Source: Opitutia bacterium ISCC 52 (GTDB lineage: Bacteria; Verrucomicrobiota; Verrucomicrobiia; Opitutales; UBA2995). Taken from it: 64,000 nt of DNA. The notes under the pieces are model-generated. The model saw only the letters and a program-made list of their open reading frames with translations, did no database searches and had not been told where the DNA came from. Location: NCBI GenBank assembly GCA_014529675.2, contig CP076040.1, positions 2,437,894-2,501,893 on the forward strand, read 5' to 3'. Every line of letters begins with the position of its first letter. The stretch's first letter is position 1. Of the stretch, positions 37,101 to 45,489 are shown one piece after another. The position numbers were made by a program, and so were the translations under genes.

Positions 37101-37973
37101 CTACTCCACTTGCCAAGCTATTTGGATCAGCTCTCGCAGGCGAACGGGATCGGTAGCAGAGCTTTTGGCCACAAAGCCTTTTTTGTGAGCAAAGTGCACA
37201 TCCAGCTCTGTTTCAATTCTCACAAAATCCAGATTGGGATGATCTTTGTATCGAGAAAGCCCATACCCGGAACCGCGACGATCAGGGTAAACAAGCCCTA
37301 CCACCTCGGAGTCCAACCCAGCTTCGATAACGTAACGAACGATTCCCATGGAAGGTTCTTGCGGAAGTGGCTCAGTTCGAGGCAGGAATACGACCTTAAA
37401 GTTTCCGCTGCCATTTTCGATTTCCCAATGCTCAGCATTGGCAGCGACAAAATCAACGCGCTCACGAATGGTCTTTATAAAGCCCAGCATATCCTCACCA
37501 ATGAGTTTCATCATCTCCCAGAGCCCTTCTCCTGGCGCAAGCTTTTGGCTGAGTCCAAATCGACGAAGTAAGGTGTGATCTATCGGGGAATTTAGCTGAT
37601 TAAAGATTTGCGGATGAACTCCCACATGTACGGCTGTATCCTTGGGTCCTCTACAATCGAGCCATTCAGCGGTTTCCAGCCAATCGCAAAAACGTTTGGC
37701 ATCTTCGTAGACCCCAAGAAATTGCATGACCAAAGACAAAGCGCATACCGGCTCATGCTCGCGTGGAAACTGATGGTGATCAAAATTATGGTTCTCTGGC
37801 TCATGCAAGTGCCCCACATCAACGACCGCCACGTTTGGATTCGAGAGATCCTCAGGTGTCGGATCACGCCGTTCGATCGGCGCGTCGAAGTGCGCCAACA
37901 ATGCACTGCAGGCAAGAAAATCGTCTTTGTGTGCTCCACCCGGATGGGTAACAATTAATTCAATAGCGCTCAT
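37101..37973 (-). CDS. MYG1-like metal-dependent phosphohydrolase (UPF0160)
   Basis: 290 residues. THPGGAHKDDFLACSALL with VVDVG and FDHHQF gives the DHH-like metal site of the MYG1 family, conserved from bacteria to man and described as an exonuclease or phosphodiesterase in eukaryotes. The C-terminal half (MGIVRYVIEAGLDSEVVGLV) matches family length. Not obviously linked to its sulfatase neighbours; 25 bp from the sulfatase gene. Confidence 0.88.
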   Translation of the reverse strand: MSAIELIVTHPGGAHKDDFLACSALLAHFDAPIERRDPTPEDLSNPNVAVVDVGHLHEPENHNFDHHQFPREHEPVCALSLVMQFLGVYEDAKRFCDWLETAEWLDCRGPKDTAVHVGVHPQIFNQLNSPIDHTLLRRFGLSQKLAPGEGLWEMMKLIGEDMLGFIKTIRERVDFVAANAEHWEIENGSGNFKVVFLPRTEPLPQEPSMGIVRYVIEAGLDSEVVGLVYPDRRGSGYGLSRYKDHPNLDFVRIETELDVHFAHKKGFVAKSSATDPVRLRELIQIAWQVE

Positions 37974-38070
37974 AAAAGTCTGAGCACGCTAGAATTGAAG
38001 ACCCAAAGCGCAAGCTGTATCGGTTGCTTATATTAGCCTCCTGGCTAAAACGAGGTCTCTACCCCAACCT

Positions 38071-39537
38071 TTACCGATGCTCTTCCCAAAGGTTCTGCGT
38101 CTTAACACCACTACTCACTCGCCAGTTGAGTAAGGTAATTAACAGCTCATTCTTGATCGAGGCATGCTCCGGATCGTTCCATAGATTGTTGAATTCGTCG
38201 GGATCATTCTCCAAATCAATGAGGAGCCCATAGTCCGCATCACAGAAATGAACGAGTTTCCATTTGTCGTTGCGGATCATCGTCTGATGAAGGTTTCCAG
38301 TAAAGATACCGTCTTTGACCTGTTCACAATAAACGTATTCCCGTGGTTGCCAGTCTTCTCCCTTAACAGCCGGTAGCAAACTCTCGGCTTCCATATTGTC
38401 AGGTTTATCAACACCAGCCAAATCCAGGATAAGCGGTCCAAGATCCATCAGCTGACAGAGACCATCGACTTTGCGTCCACCCTTCACAAGTTTGGAGGCC
38501 GAAGTTCCAGGTTTAGCCCAGACAATGGTCGGCACTTTAGTAATCTGTTCATACATGGTCCACTTTTGACTGTGTCCATGATCGGTTAGACAGTCCCCAT
38601 GATCGGAAGTGAAAATGATGATGGTATTGTCAATGTAACCTTCCTCTTCGAGCGAGTTCATGATTTCACCCACCTTTTCATCGATCATGGTCATATTGCC
38701 ACAGTAGTAGGCGCGTTGGAGCTGGCGCTGTTCTTCGCTTGGATTGAGATCCCACTGAACGGAATCGTGGTCGACGTCGACGTTGTGCTGACGGAGCTCT
38801 TTGTAGGCCTCAGGCTGACCTTCAAGGTCGGAGTCTTTTAGCTCCTGAAGCTGGAGATCCTTTTCCATATAGGAATCGGCATAGCCAGGGACCGGATCGT
38901 ATGGTGGGTGAGGTCCTGGAAAACCAATCTGAAGGAAAAGTGGCTCGCGTGTTGGATAGGCGTTCAACCACCAAGTCGCGGTATCCCCAACGAAATTATC
39001 GGAATGAGTCTCGGGCGGAAGTTCCCATTCAAAGGCTCCTAAACGTTCCCCATAATCGTCGCGTTCGCGATAGCCTTCACGCTGTTGCTTGACCATCCCC
39101 TTAAACCGAAGGGCTTTGTCCCACTCATCGAAATAGTAGCGTTCTTCCAGGTAACGGTCCTTGTTCTCTACCACGTAGCGCTCATCAAAACCGTTTGGCG
39201 TATGGTAAGGGTATGTATGCATCTTACCGACATTCACGCAGCGGTAACCCGATTCAGAGAGGTCTTCGATCCAACTGTGGCGCCACAGGTCGGCATTCTT
39301 CAGGACGCCATAGGAGTGAGCGTAATAGCCGGTGAAAAGGCTTGCCCGAGACGGTGCGCAACTGGCCGCAGTGATGTGACAGTTGGTAAACGTGACTCCC
39401 TCATTGACCATACGGTCGAGGTTTGGCGTCTCCATATAATCGAAACCTAGCGCATTAATAGTATCAAAGCGCTGCTGATCCGTGATTATAAATACGATGT
39501 TAGGGCGTTTAGTTTCGGGGTCAGTATTCGTAGACAT
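38071..39537 (-). CDS. Sulfatase without signal peptide (CAPSR type)
   Basis: 488 residues. PNIVFIITDQQRFDTINALG is the first metal site; CAPSRASLFTGYYAHSYG is the canonical formylglycine motif; IIIFTSDHGDCLTDHG the C-terminal site. There is no signal peptide, as for choline-sulfatase-like enzymes, so a substrate imported or made in the cytoplasm is inferred. Confidence 0.93.
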   Translation of the reverse strand: MSTNTDPETKRPNIVFIITDQQRFDTINALGFDYMETPNLDRMVNEGVTFTNCHITAASCAPSRASLFTGYYAHSYGVLKNADLWRHSWIEDLSESGYRCVNVGKMHTYPYHTPNGFDERYVVENKDRYLEERYYFDEWDKALRFKGMVKQQREGYRERDDYGERLGAFEWELPPETHSDNFVGDTATWWLNAYPTREPLFLQIGFPGPHPPYDPVPGYADSYMEKDLQLQELKDSDLEGQPEAYKELRQHNVDVDHDSVQWDLNPSEEQRQLQRAYYCGNMTMIDEKVGEIMNSLEEEGYIDNTIIIFTSDHGDCLTDHGHSQKWTMYEQITKVPTIVWAKPGTSASKLVKGGRKVDGLCQLMDLGPLILDLAGVDKPDNMEAESLLPAVKGEDWQPREYVYCEQVKDGIFTGNLHQTMIRNDKWKLVHFCDADYGLLIDLENDPDEFNNLWNDPEHASIKNELLITLLNWRVSSGVKTQNLWEEHR

Positions 39538-39609
39538 AAGCTGCCTATCATTATGGCCACTTTGTCGAAATCAACACTGTAAGCAAGAAAAACGAAGAGA
39601 ATGGGCCCC

Positions 39610-42465
39610 CTACATGAGGGCCTCCGTAGAGCCCTCCACAATCAAGCGAATCGAATCCAAGCGTAAACGGGCGTGCTCAATCGCATCCAAGGTGTTTTCC
39701 AGCTGGAGCTGAGCGTGTTCAATTTCCTCCAATCGCACATGATCATTAATCTTACGGAGCTGGATTAATCGCTTGAGAGCCGCTTCGAGTGTCTTTTCGG
39801 CAAATGCTTCTGCTTCCTTCTTGATATGAGTTGCCTGCGATTCCGCCATCTCAGTAGCGCCTTCGATCATGGTCTTGAGCAAGGTATCATTAAACCCGGG
39901 TTGCTCGAGAAAACGGAAAATATTTCCATCCTCGGCTTCCTCTGAAATCGAAGTATGGTCACGCTCAAGCGTGAGATCGTTCCCTCGAATATCTACGAGT
40001 AGTCGAATCGGAGTAGGAGCCAAGTATTGCTCAACATGCCATTTTGATTGCGCGACGGTCTCCAGAACAAAGATAGCCTCGAGCAGTATATTCGGAGAAT
40101 CCGCTTCGATAAGTCCCAGCGCTGTCGTACCCGTTTTTGAATTCACAAGCAAGTCCATGGAATCCCAATAGACCGGATGATCAGGGGAAATAAAAGCCAT
40201 GTCTTCTCGGTGAATGGCACGAGCACGATCAAAGGTTCCCATCAAACCATCCTGCGGAATAGACGGATAAGCTTCGATGTAAGCATGCGATGGATCGAGA
40301 AATACATCCCCTACTTCATGCTCCACCATACGAACGCCATAGTGGTCGAATATATCCCCTAAGCATTCTTTGAATCCGGGATCCGCATCGACTTCCTGAA
40401 TCTCCTCGATGACTGCTTGCGCTCCCTTCGCATCAAAAGAATTAAGCTCCAACAAGCGATCGCGCCCCTTACGCAACTTCTCCTGCAATGTTTCGCGGAA
40501 GGTAGCTGTTTCAGAAATAAAATCCGTCCAAGGGTTGCGCTTCACGGCCAGACTGGCGGCGTCAAACTTGAGCGCCAGATCCAACAGACGGGATTTGAAT
40601 TTATCCCGATATTCCGTCCCACCGTGCAAGGATGATTCGATCGAATTCAATCCTGAGTGGTACCAGTCAGCAATAAACTGGTAACAACTTCCCTCCACAT
40701 AGGGGATATGAACCTGAATCGTTTCCGTCTGTCCGATTCGGTCGAGCCTACCGATACGCTGCTCAAGTAAACCAGGATTTAAGGGCAAATCAAAGAGGAC
40801 TAAATGGTGAGCGAACTGAAAGTTCCGCCCTTCACTACCAATCTCTGAACAGATGAGTAATTGCGCTCCATCTTTCTCAGCAAACCATGCTGCGTTGCGA
40901 TCGCGTTTTACCAGGGGCAATCCTTCGTGGAACAGTCCAACCTTCGCATTTATTTTTTCCTTCAGTGCCGCCTCGATCGCCAAGGCCTTCCTTTGTGACT
41001 TACAGATCAAGAGCAGCTTTTCATCGCGATTCGATTTAAGAAAATCCACCAACCAATCAATACGAGGATCTTCCTTAAAAGAATAGCGGACGGAATCTTC
41101 ATGCTCAGTTTCCTCGGCTTCAAGCTCACGACGAATGCGATTGATCAAGGTTTTTCCACCATCCTGAATGGGTTCCGGGCAATACTTTCTAACCGGGAAG
41201 CCGGTCATGTTGGAACGCGTATTTCGAAACATCACGCGACCGGTGCCATGTTGATCTAGCAGTGAATTGAGGAGGTTCTCTTTTGCCCCCGGTAGTTTTG
41301 AGGCCAATGAAGTCAAATGCTCCTCTAGCCCTTCGGGATCCTTGTCGAATATGCGAATCAGTTGCTCCTTGTCCTTCGCGTCCAAAGATTCGTCGTCTAT
41401 GATCTTCCCAGCAATTTCAGCCACCGTGCCAAAATCTTCTGCTTCTTCCATGAAGCTCTGGAAATCATCGTAGCGGTCGTGGTCTAAAAGCCGGAGACGT
41501 GCAAAGTGCCCTTCGAGTCCCAGTTGCGTAGGAGTCGCAGTAAGAAGCAGTAGTCCTTCTGAGCGTATAGCCAATTCTTCGGCCAAGGTATAATCGTCGC
41601 TCACTTCATCGGGACTCCATTCCAGGTGATGGGCTTCATCGACGACGACCATGTCCCACTCTCCCTCGATCGCTTGCTGACGCCTCACTTCATTCTCAGT
41701 CAGGAAAGACACACTACAAAGTGCCAATTGCTCATCCAAAAATGGATTTGCTCCGGGATCTCCATGCTCAACCGACCGGCACCGTTCTTCGTCAAAAATG
41801 CTGAACCACAGATTGAAGCGACGCAGTAGCTCCACAAACCACTGATGTACTAGTGATTCGGGTACTAAGATTAACACGCGGCTGGCTTTTCCTACAGCAA
41901 GTAGTCGCTGAAGAATCAAACAGGCTTCAATCGTTTTTCCCAGTCCCACTTCATCCGCAAGCAATACACGCGGAATCTGACGATTTGCAACTTCACTTAA
42001 GATATAGATCTGGTGCGGGATAAGATCGACACGTCCCCCCAGAAATCCTCGCACGGAAGATTGGCGAGACTTGAGTTGAGCATCCAAAGTGCGCGCCCGA
42101 AGTTCAAACACTTCACCGGAATCTACTTTGCCCTTCATCAGGCGCTCCTGAGGCAAATTGAAGTTCGTGACATCTGATACTTCATCCTCGCGGACCCGTT
42201 GTCCTCCACCCGTGTAATAAAGTAATCCTTCCTCTTCTTCAACCTCCTCAATCACGAGCGTTTGCTCATCCTGAGTCATCACCGTTTCGCCTTCACGAAA
42301 TTGCACGCGCTTTAAAACAGGCGCACCCACTGCATAAATACGTTTCTCCCCACTGGTTGGAAAATTAACTCCTACTTGATAGCGATCCACACTGGTAACC
42401 GTCCCCAGCCCCAACTCGGGCTCCGGCTCACTTAGGCATCGCTGACCAACAACAAATAAATCCAT
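39610..42465 (-). CDS. rapA: RapA-like SWI2/SNF2 ATPase, RNA-polymerase-associated
   Basis: 951 residues, close to E. coli RapA (968). RapA recycles RNA polymerase after transcription. In order: an N-terminal Tudor/KOW-like part (YQVGVNFPTSGEKRIYAVG), Walker A LADEVGLGKTIEACLIL, DEAH box VVDEAHHLEW, LLTATPTQ, then SNF2 C-terminal motifs (CSEIGSEGRNFQFAHHLV, NPGLLEQRIGRLDRIGQ) and a long C-terminal coiled-coil region ending EHARLRLDSIRL. It is transcribed alone; the nearest same-strand gene is 73 bp downstream. Confidence 0.9.
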   Translation of the reverse strand: MDLFVVGQRCLSEPEPELGLGTVTSVDRYQVGVNFPTSGEKRIYAVGAPVLKRVQFREGETVMTQDEQTLVIEEVEEEEGLLYYTGGGQRVREDEVSDVTNFNLPQERLMKGKVDSGEVFELRARTLDAQLKSRQSSVRGFLGGRVDLIPHQIYILSEVANRQIPRVLLADEVGLGKTIEACLILQRLLAVGKASRVLILVPESLVHQWFVELLRRFNLWFSIFDEERCRSVEHGDPGANPFLDEQLALCSVSFLTENEVRRQQAIEGEWDMVVVDEAHHLEWSPDEVSDDYTLAEELAIRSEGLLLLTATPTQLGLEGHFARLRLLDHDRYDDFQSFMEEAEDFGTVAEIAGKIIDDESLDAKDKEQLIRIFDKDPEGLEEHLTSLASKLPGAKENLLNSLLDQHGTGRVMFRNTRSNMTGFPVRKYCPEPIQDGGKTLINRIRRELEAEETEHEDSVRYSFKEDPRIDWLVDFLKSNRDEKLLLICKSQRKALAIEAALKEKINAKVGLFHEGLPLVKRDRNAAWFAEKDGAQLLICSEIGSEGRNFQFAHHLVLFDLPLNPGLLEQRIGRLDRIGQTETIQVHIPYVEGSCYQFIADWYHSGLNSIESSLHGGTEYRDKFKSRLLDLALKFDAASLAVKRNPWTDFISETATFRETLQEKLRKGRDRLLELNSFDAKGAQAVIEEIQEVDADPGFKECLGDIFDHYGVRMVEHEVGDVFLDPSHAYIEAYPSIPQDGLMGTFDRARAIHREDMAFISPDHPVYWDSMDLLVNSKTGTTALGLIEADSPNILLEAIFVLETVAQSKWHVEQYLAPTPIRLLVDIRGNDLTLERDHTSISEEAEDGNIFRFLEQPGFNDTLLKTMIEGATEMAESQATHIKKEAEAFAEKTLEAALKRLIQLRKINDHVRLEEIEHAQLQLENTLDAIEHARLRLDSIRLIVEGSTEALM

Positions 42466-42629
42466 GGCTGACTGTGTGACACATTCGTCGTCACGGTGAA
42501 AAGAAAATTCTCACCCAAATCACTATACATTAGACAATCTTTCGCCCCTATAAAATCCATGTTGTATAGATTCCAGCATTCAGACTACAAGTTCACCTCA
42601 TCATCGACTTCTCTCAAACACCCTAAATC

Positions 42630-43193
42630 ATGATCCAAGGTCCACGTATCAGCCTCCGCCAATGGAAGGATTCTGATTTTAATTTATTTGCGGAACTAAT
42701 CGCCGATCCGGAGATCATGCGTTTCTTTCCTAAGACTGCCATCCATGAGGAAAGCTATAATTGGGCTCAACGAATTCGAACTCACATAGACGACTACGGT
42801 TGGGGATTATGGGCGGTCGATATTGGAGGCGTCTTTGCTGGTTGCACGGGATTCATGACCCAATCTTATGACGCTCACTTTACTCCGGCCAAGGAAATCG
42901 CCTGGCGATTAAGAAAGGACTAATGGGGACATGGATACGCCACCGAGGCAGCACGTGTCGCAACTCTCTATGCATTTGAGGAATTGAACTGGGCTGAAAT
43001 CGTAGCCCTGACCACTTATCAAAACAAACCTTCCTGGCGGGTGATGCAGAAGCTGGGTATGACACACACAACTGAGGACGACTTCATGCATCCCGATGTC
43101 CCAGCAGGGCATCCATTGAAGCCCCATTGCCTATACAGACTAAAGAATTCGACTGAGGTAGTTGAAGGTTTGAGGAAGAAGATCTGGAATTAA
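42630..43193 (+). pseudogene. GNAT acetyltransferase broken by one ochre codon
   Basis: 188 codons. The RimJ/RimL-type domain is complete: GPRISLRQWKDSDFNLFAEL, then IAWRLRKD, TAA at 42921-42923, WGHGYATEAARVATLYAFEE and NKPSWRVMQKLGM. The acetyl-CoA loop GHGYATEA lies directly after the stop. Family members usually read YWGxGYATEA here, so a Tyr codon probably became TAA. Confidence 0.88.
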
Positions 43194-43199
43194 GAAGTA

Positions 43200-43884
43200 A
43201 ACAGAGCGAGTCGGCAAAAAGGCACCACTGGAACATGCTGACCGCTCGAGTAACTTGACTGAAGCCGACGCTTTCCTGTTGGAGCAGGGTGACAATGCCT
43301 CCCTGAACGTATATTGATCGTAACATACTACCCACCTGACAAGTAGGTTTGGGAGGCAGCGCCACTTGCTAGTTAGCAATATGGGCAAATACCTCGTATC
43401 ATTAATAGCTCCAACTGTGGCAAAGTATTAGGGGGATTTTTTTTAGGACGAATGCCATCGTTCGCTTCATCCTTTTTTTACATTTCGCCCAGTAAGGTGC
43501 GATATGAGCGCACTATCCGTACAACAAAAAGCCCCCGAAGGGGCAATGGCGTATCCACCATTGTGTCGTATGCTTCAGTTGCCCCAAACCTTTGAAAATA
43601 AGGTGGGTGCTTTCCTCTCAGACTTTTGCCTTCCGATTTACGGCCTGACAGCCATCTGAGCGGGTCAAGCTCCCGAATAAAGGAACTAAAGGATTAAGGC
43701 GTTCGTTGCACTTCGAGCACAGCAGAATACACACGATAAAGCGTAGGAGCGCAAAGGGGTCCGTCAACGGCGAACGTTTCCTTTCCAAAGTATTTTACTT
43801 GTAGTTGATTCTTCTGTATGGCTTGGGAGTTTGCTTCGGTTGAAACCAAAGAAATGAGTTGCTCCTCCGACGCCGGGACACTTA
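43200..43884. other. Gene-poor 680 bp region with possible structured RNA
   Basis: No convincing gene covers this stretch. It includes a possible long stem (TGCCTCCC at 43296-43303 with GGGAGGCA at 43351-43358, extended by GAAC/GTTT) enclosing a small ACCT/AGGT hairpin, and a minus-strand terminator at 43526-43544. A 65-residue minus-strand frame (43694-43891, GTG start) is listed separately. Confidence 0.45.
43526..43544 (-). terminator. Minus-strand intrinsic terminator of an unidentified transcript
   Basis: Read on the minus strand: GCCCC, loop TTCG, GGGGC, then TTTTTGTT. A tetraloop-capped GC stem with T-tail is a classic terminator. Upstream on that strand is no recognised gene, only the 65-codon frame at 43694-43891, so an RNA or short mRNA of about 150-370 nt may end here. 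Confidence 0.7.
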
Positions 43885-43891
43885 ATGGCAC
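43694..43891 (-). CDS. Hypothetical 65-residue frame, doubtful
   Basis: GTG start; the sequence (PASEEQLISLVSTEANSQAI to APTLYRVYSAVLEVQRTP) is not low-complexity and could be real, but no family is recognised and the start overlaps the plus-strand gene at 43885. It is listed because a strong same-strand terminator lies about 150 bp downstream. Confidence 0.25.
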   Translation of the reverse strand: MPLSVPASEEQLISLVSTEANSQAIQKNQLQVKYFGKETFAVDGPLCAPTLYRVYSAVLEVQRTP

Positions 43892-44037
43892 CCCAAATGG
43901 ACAAGGATCCTCAACCTACTGGTTCTCATGAACAAACAGAATCACCCAAGAAGCCAAGCAAGCCCTGGCCCATGTGGTGGGTGATCGCATTTGTAGCCGT
44001 CTACATTGCCATTTATACTTTCTGGCGCCTAAAGTAA
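43885..44037 (+). CDS. Small single-span membrane protein preceding argA
   Basis: 50 residues (46 if ATG 43897 is used). A Pro/Lys/Glu-rich polar N-terminus (DPQPTGSHEQTESPKKPSKP) precedes one transmembrane helix (WWVIAFVAVYIAIYTFW). It ends 1 bp before argA, so it is almost certainly co-transcribed with it. No family recognised; it may recruit or regulate a partner at the membrane. Confidence 0.65.
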   Translation: MAPQMDKDPQPTGSHEQTESPKKPSKPWPMWWVIAFVAVYIAIYTFWRLK

Positions 44038-44038
44038 C

Positions 44039-45352
44039 ATGACCGATCCAGTCACAGATTCTATTTCCGACATTAAGCCGACTGACCTGAGGGGTATTCT
44101 TAAATATGTACCGATGTTTCAGAATCAGACCTTCGTCATATCGGTTGATGGCCGCATTGTCGAAGATCCTCAGTTTAACAGCCTGCTGCTAGACATTGCC
44201 GTCCTCAGGAACCTGCAAATCAAAGTCATTCTGGTTTTCGGGATTGGCCAACCCTTGCGTCAATTGACGGAAAGTAATGGGGAAACTGCCAGTGACATCC
44301 ATGGAACCGGCAAGGTGGATGACACGACTCTGAAACTGGCAACCAAGGCCGCAGGGAATGTATCGCACAACATTATGCAGGGTCTCACAAAAATGGGAAT
44401 CAAGTGCGCTGCCACCAACGCAGTGCGAGCGACTCCAGTCGGTATTATAAAAGGAGAAAACCAGCTCCATCTGGGCAAGGTGGATCGGGTGGATACTGAA
44501 TCTCTTCAACAGATCCTGAGCAACCATATGGTGCCCTTGATCTCCCCGATCGCTTTCGATCGAAATGGCGAAAGCTTGAGGCTCGACTCTGATCATTTGG
44601 CTACGGAAGTGGCTGTATCTATCGCCGCCTCGAAGATTTTATTTATTACCTCGCACAGCGGGCTGACCATCGATGGTCAATTTCACCGAGCCCTTGAAAC
44701 TGAGCAGTTGCGTACTTTGTTCAGGGCGCATGCTGAGGAACTCGATGAAACCATACAGAGAAAATGTCGCCATGCATTGCAAGCTCTCGATGGAGGAGTT
44801 TCGCGGGTACATATATTGGACGGACTTGAAGCGGACAGCCTCCTCAATGAGGTGTTCTCATCCGTTGGTGTTGGAACTCTCTTTTATAACCACGACTACC
44901 AGAAAGTTCGCGCTGCTCGCCCGGCCGACGCCCAAGCTCTTTTTGAACTTACTCGCGAATCTACTGAAAACGAAGTGCTGGAACAACGCTCTCTCAAACA
45001 AATAGAAGAGCGCATTGATTCGTATTTTGTATATGAAATCGACGGTTACATTCTCGGTTGTGGTTCACTCGTAGCCTACCCAGACAATCAAAGCTTTGAG
45101 ATCGCCTCTCTGATCGTCAAAAAGACCCAAGCTGGCAAAGGTCTGGGACAGAAGCTGGTCGCATTCGCGGAAAAACAAGCCGCAAGCAAAGGAGGCACTC
45201 GCCTCTTCGCACTCAGCACCCAAACCTTTCGATTCTTCACACAGAAATGTGGATTCACGGAAGGAGGCAGAGAGAACCTGCCAAGTTCCCGAGCAGATAA
45301 GCTAGAAGCTAGCCAACGAAACTCTAAGGTACTTGTTAAGGAGCTGGCATAG
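44039..45352 (+). CDS. argA: Amino-acid N-acetyltransferase ArgA (N-acetylglutamate synthase)
   Basis: First step of arginine synthesis: acetyl-CoA plus glutamate. 437 residues, the E. coli-type two-domain architecture: amino-acid-kinase-like domain (residues about 20-280, ILVFGIGQPLRQL-type core, VSRVHILDGLEADSLLNEVF) and C-terminal GNAT (VRAARPADAQALFEL, IASLIVKKTQAGKGLGQKLV, FALSTQTFRFFTQKCGF). The kinase-like domain gives feedback control by arginine in this family. Confidence 0.93.
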   Translation: MTDPVTDSISDIKPTDLRGILKYVPMFQNQTFVISVDGRIVEDPQFNSLLLDIAVLRNLQIKVILVFGIGQPLRQLTESNGETASDIHGTGKVDDTTLKLATKAAGNVSHNIMQGLTKMGIKCAATNAVRATPVGIIKGENQLHLGKVDRVDTESLQQILSNHMVPLISPIAFDRNGESLRLDSDHLATEVAVSIAASKILFITSHSGLTIDGQFHRALETEQLRTLFRAHAEELDETIQRKCRHALQALDGGVSRVHILDGLEADSLLNEVFSSVGVGTLFYNHDYQKVRAARPADAQALFELTRESTENEVLEQRSLKQIEERIDSYFVYEIDGYILGCGSLVAYPDNQSFEIASLIVKKTQAGKGLGQKLVAFAEKQAASKGGTRLFALSTQTFRFFTQKCGFTEGGRENLPSSRADKLEASQRNSKVLVKELA

Positions 45353-45353
45353 A

Positions 45354-45488
45354 GTAGAACAGGCATCTTGCCTGTTTGCTGCTAACAGAGATTTCCAAGG
45401 ATTATATAAGTGTGATCCCGAATCCATTTTTTCAGCAAGATAATTACCGACGTTATCTGAAAATAAACAGACAAGATACCTGTTCTAC
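45354..45488. repeat. Long inverted repeat, REP-like family B
   Basis: GTAGAACAGGCATCTTGCCT (45354 onward) and its near-complement ending at 45488 (AGATACCTGTTCTAC) enclose about 85 bp. Each arm is itself palindromic (AACAGGCatctTGCCTGTT). It lies between the convergent argA and mpl genes. Confidence 0.75.
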
Positions 45489-45489
45489 T

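Noticed and set aside
42921-42923. TAA read as tyrosine (genetic code change) from several single-ochre genes
   Set aside because: TAA ends many intact genes here (for example coaE, smpB, rpoZ), so recoding is not supported.
43694-43891. Possible tmRNA on the minus strand (GGTTTC and TACGCTTTA strings)
   Set aside because: No tRNA-like 3' end (GTTCGANTC...CCA), no ANDNYALAA-type tag; the strings are coincidental.
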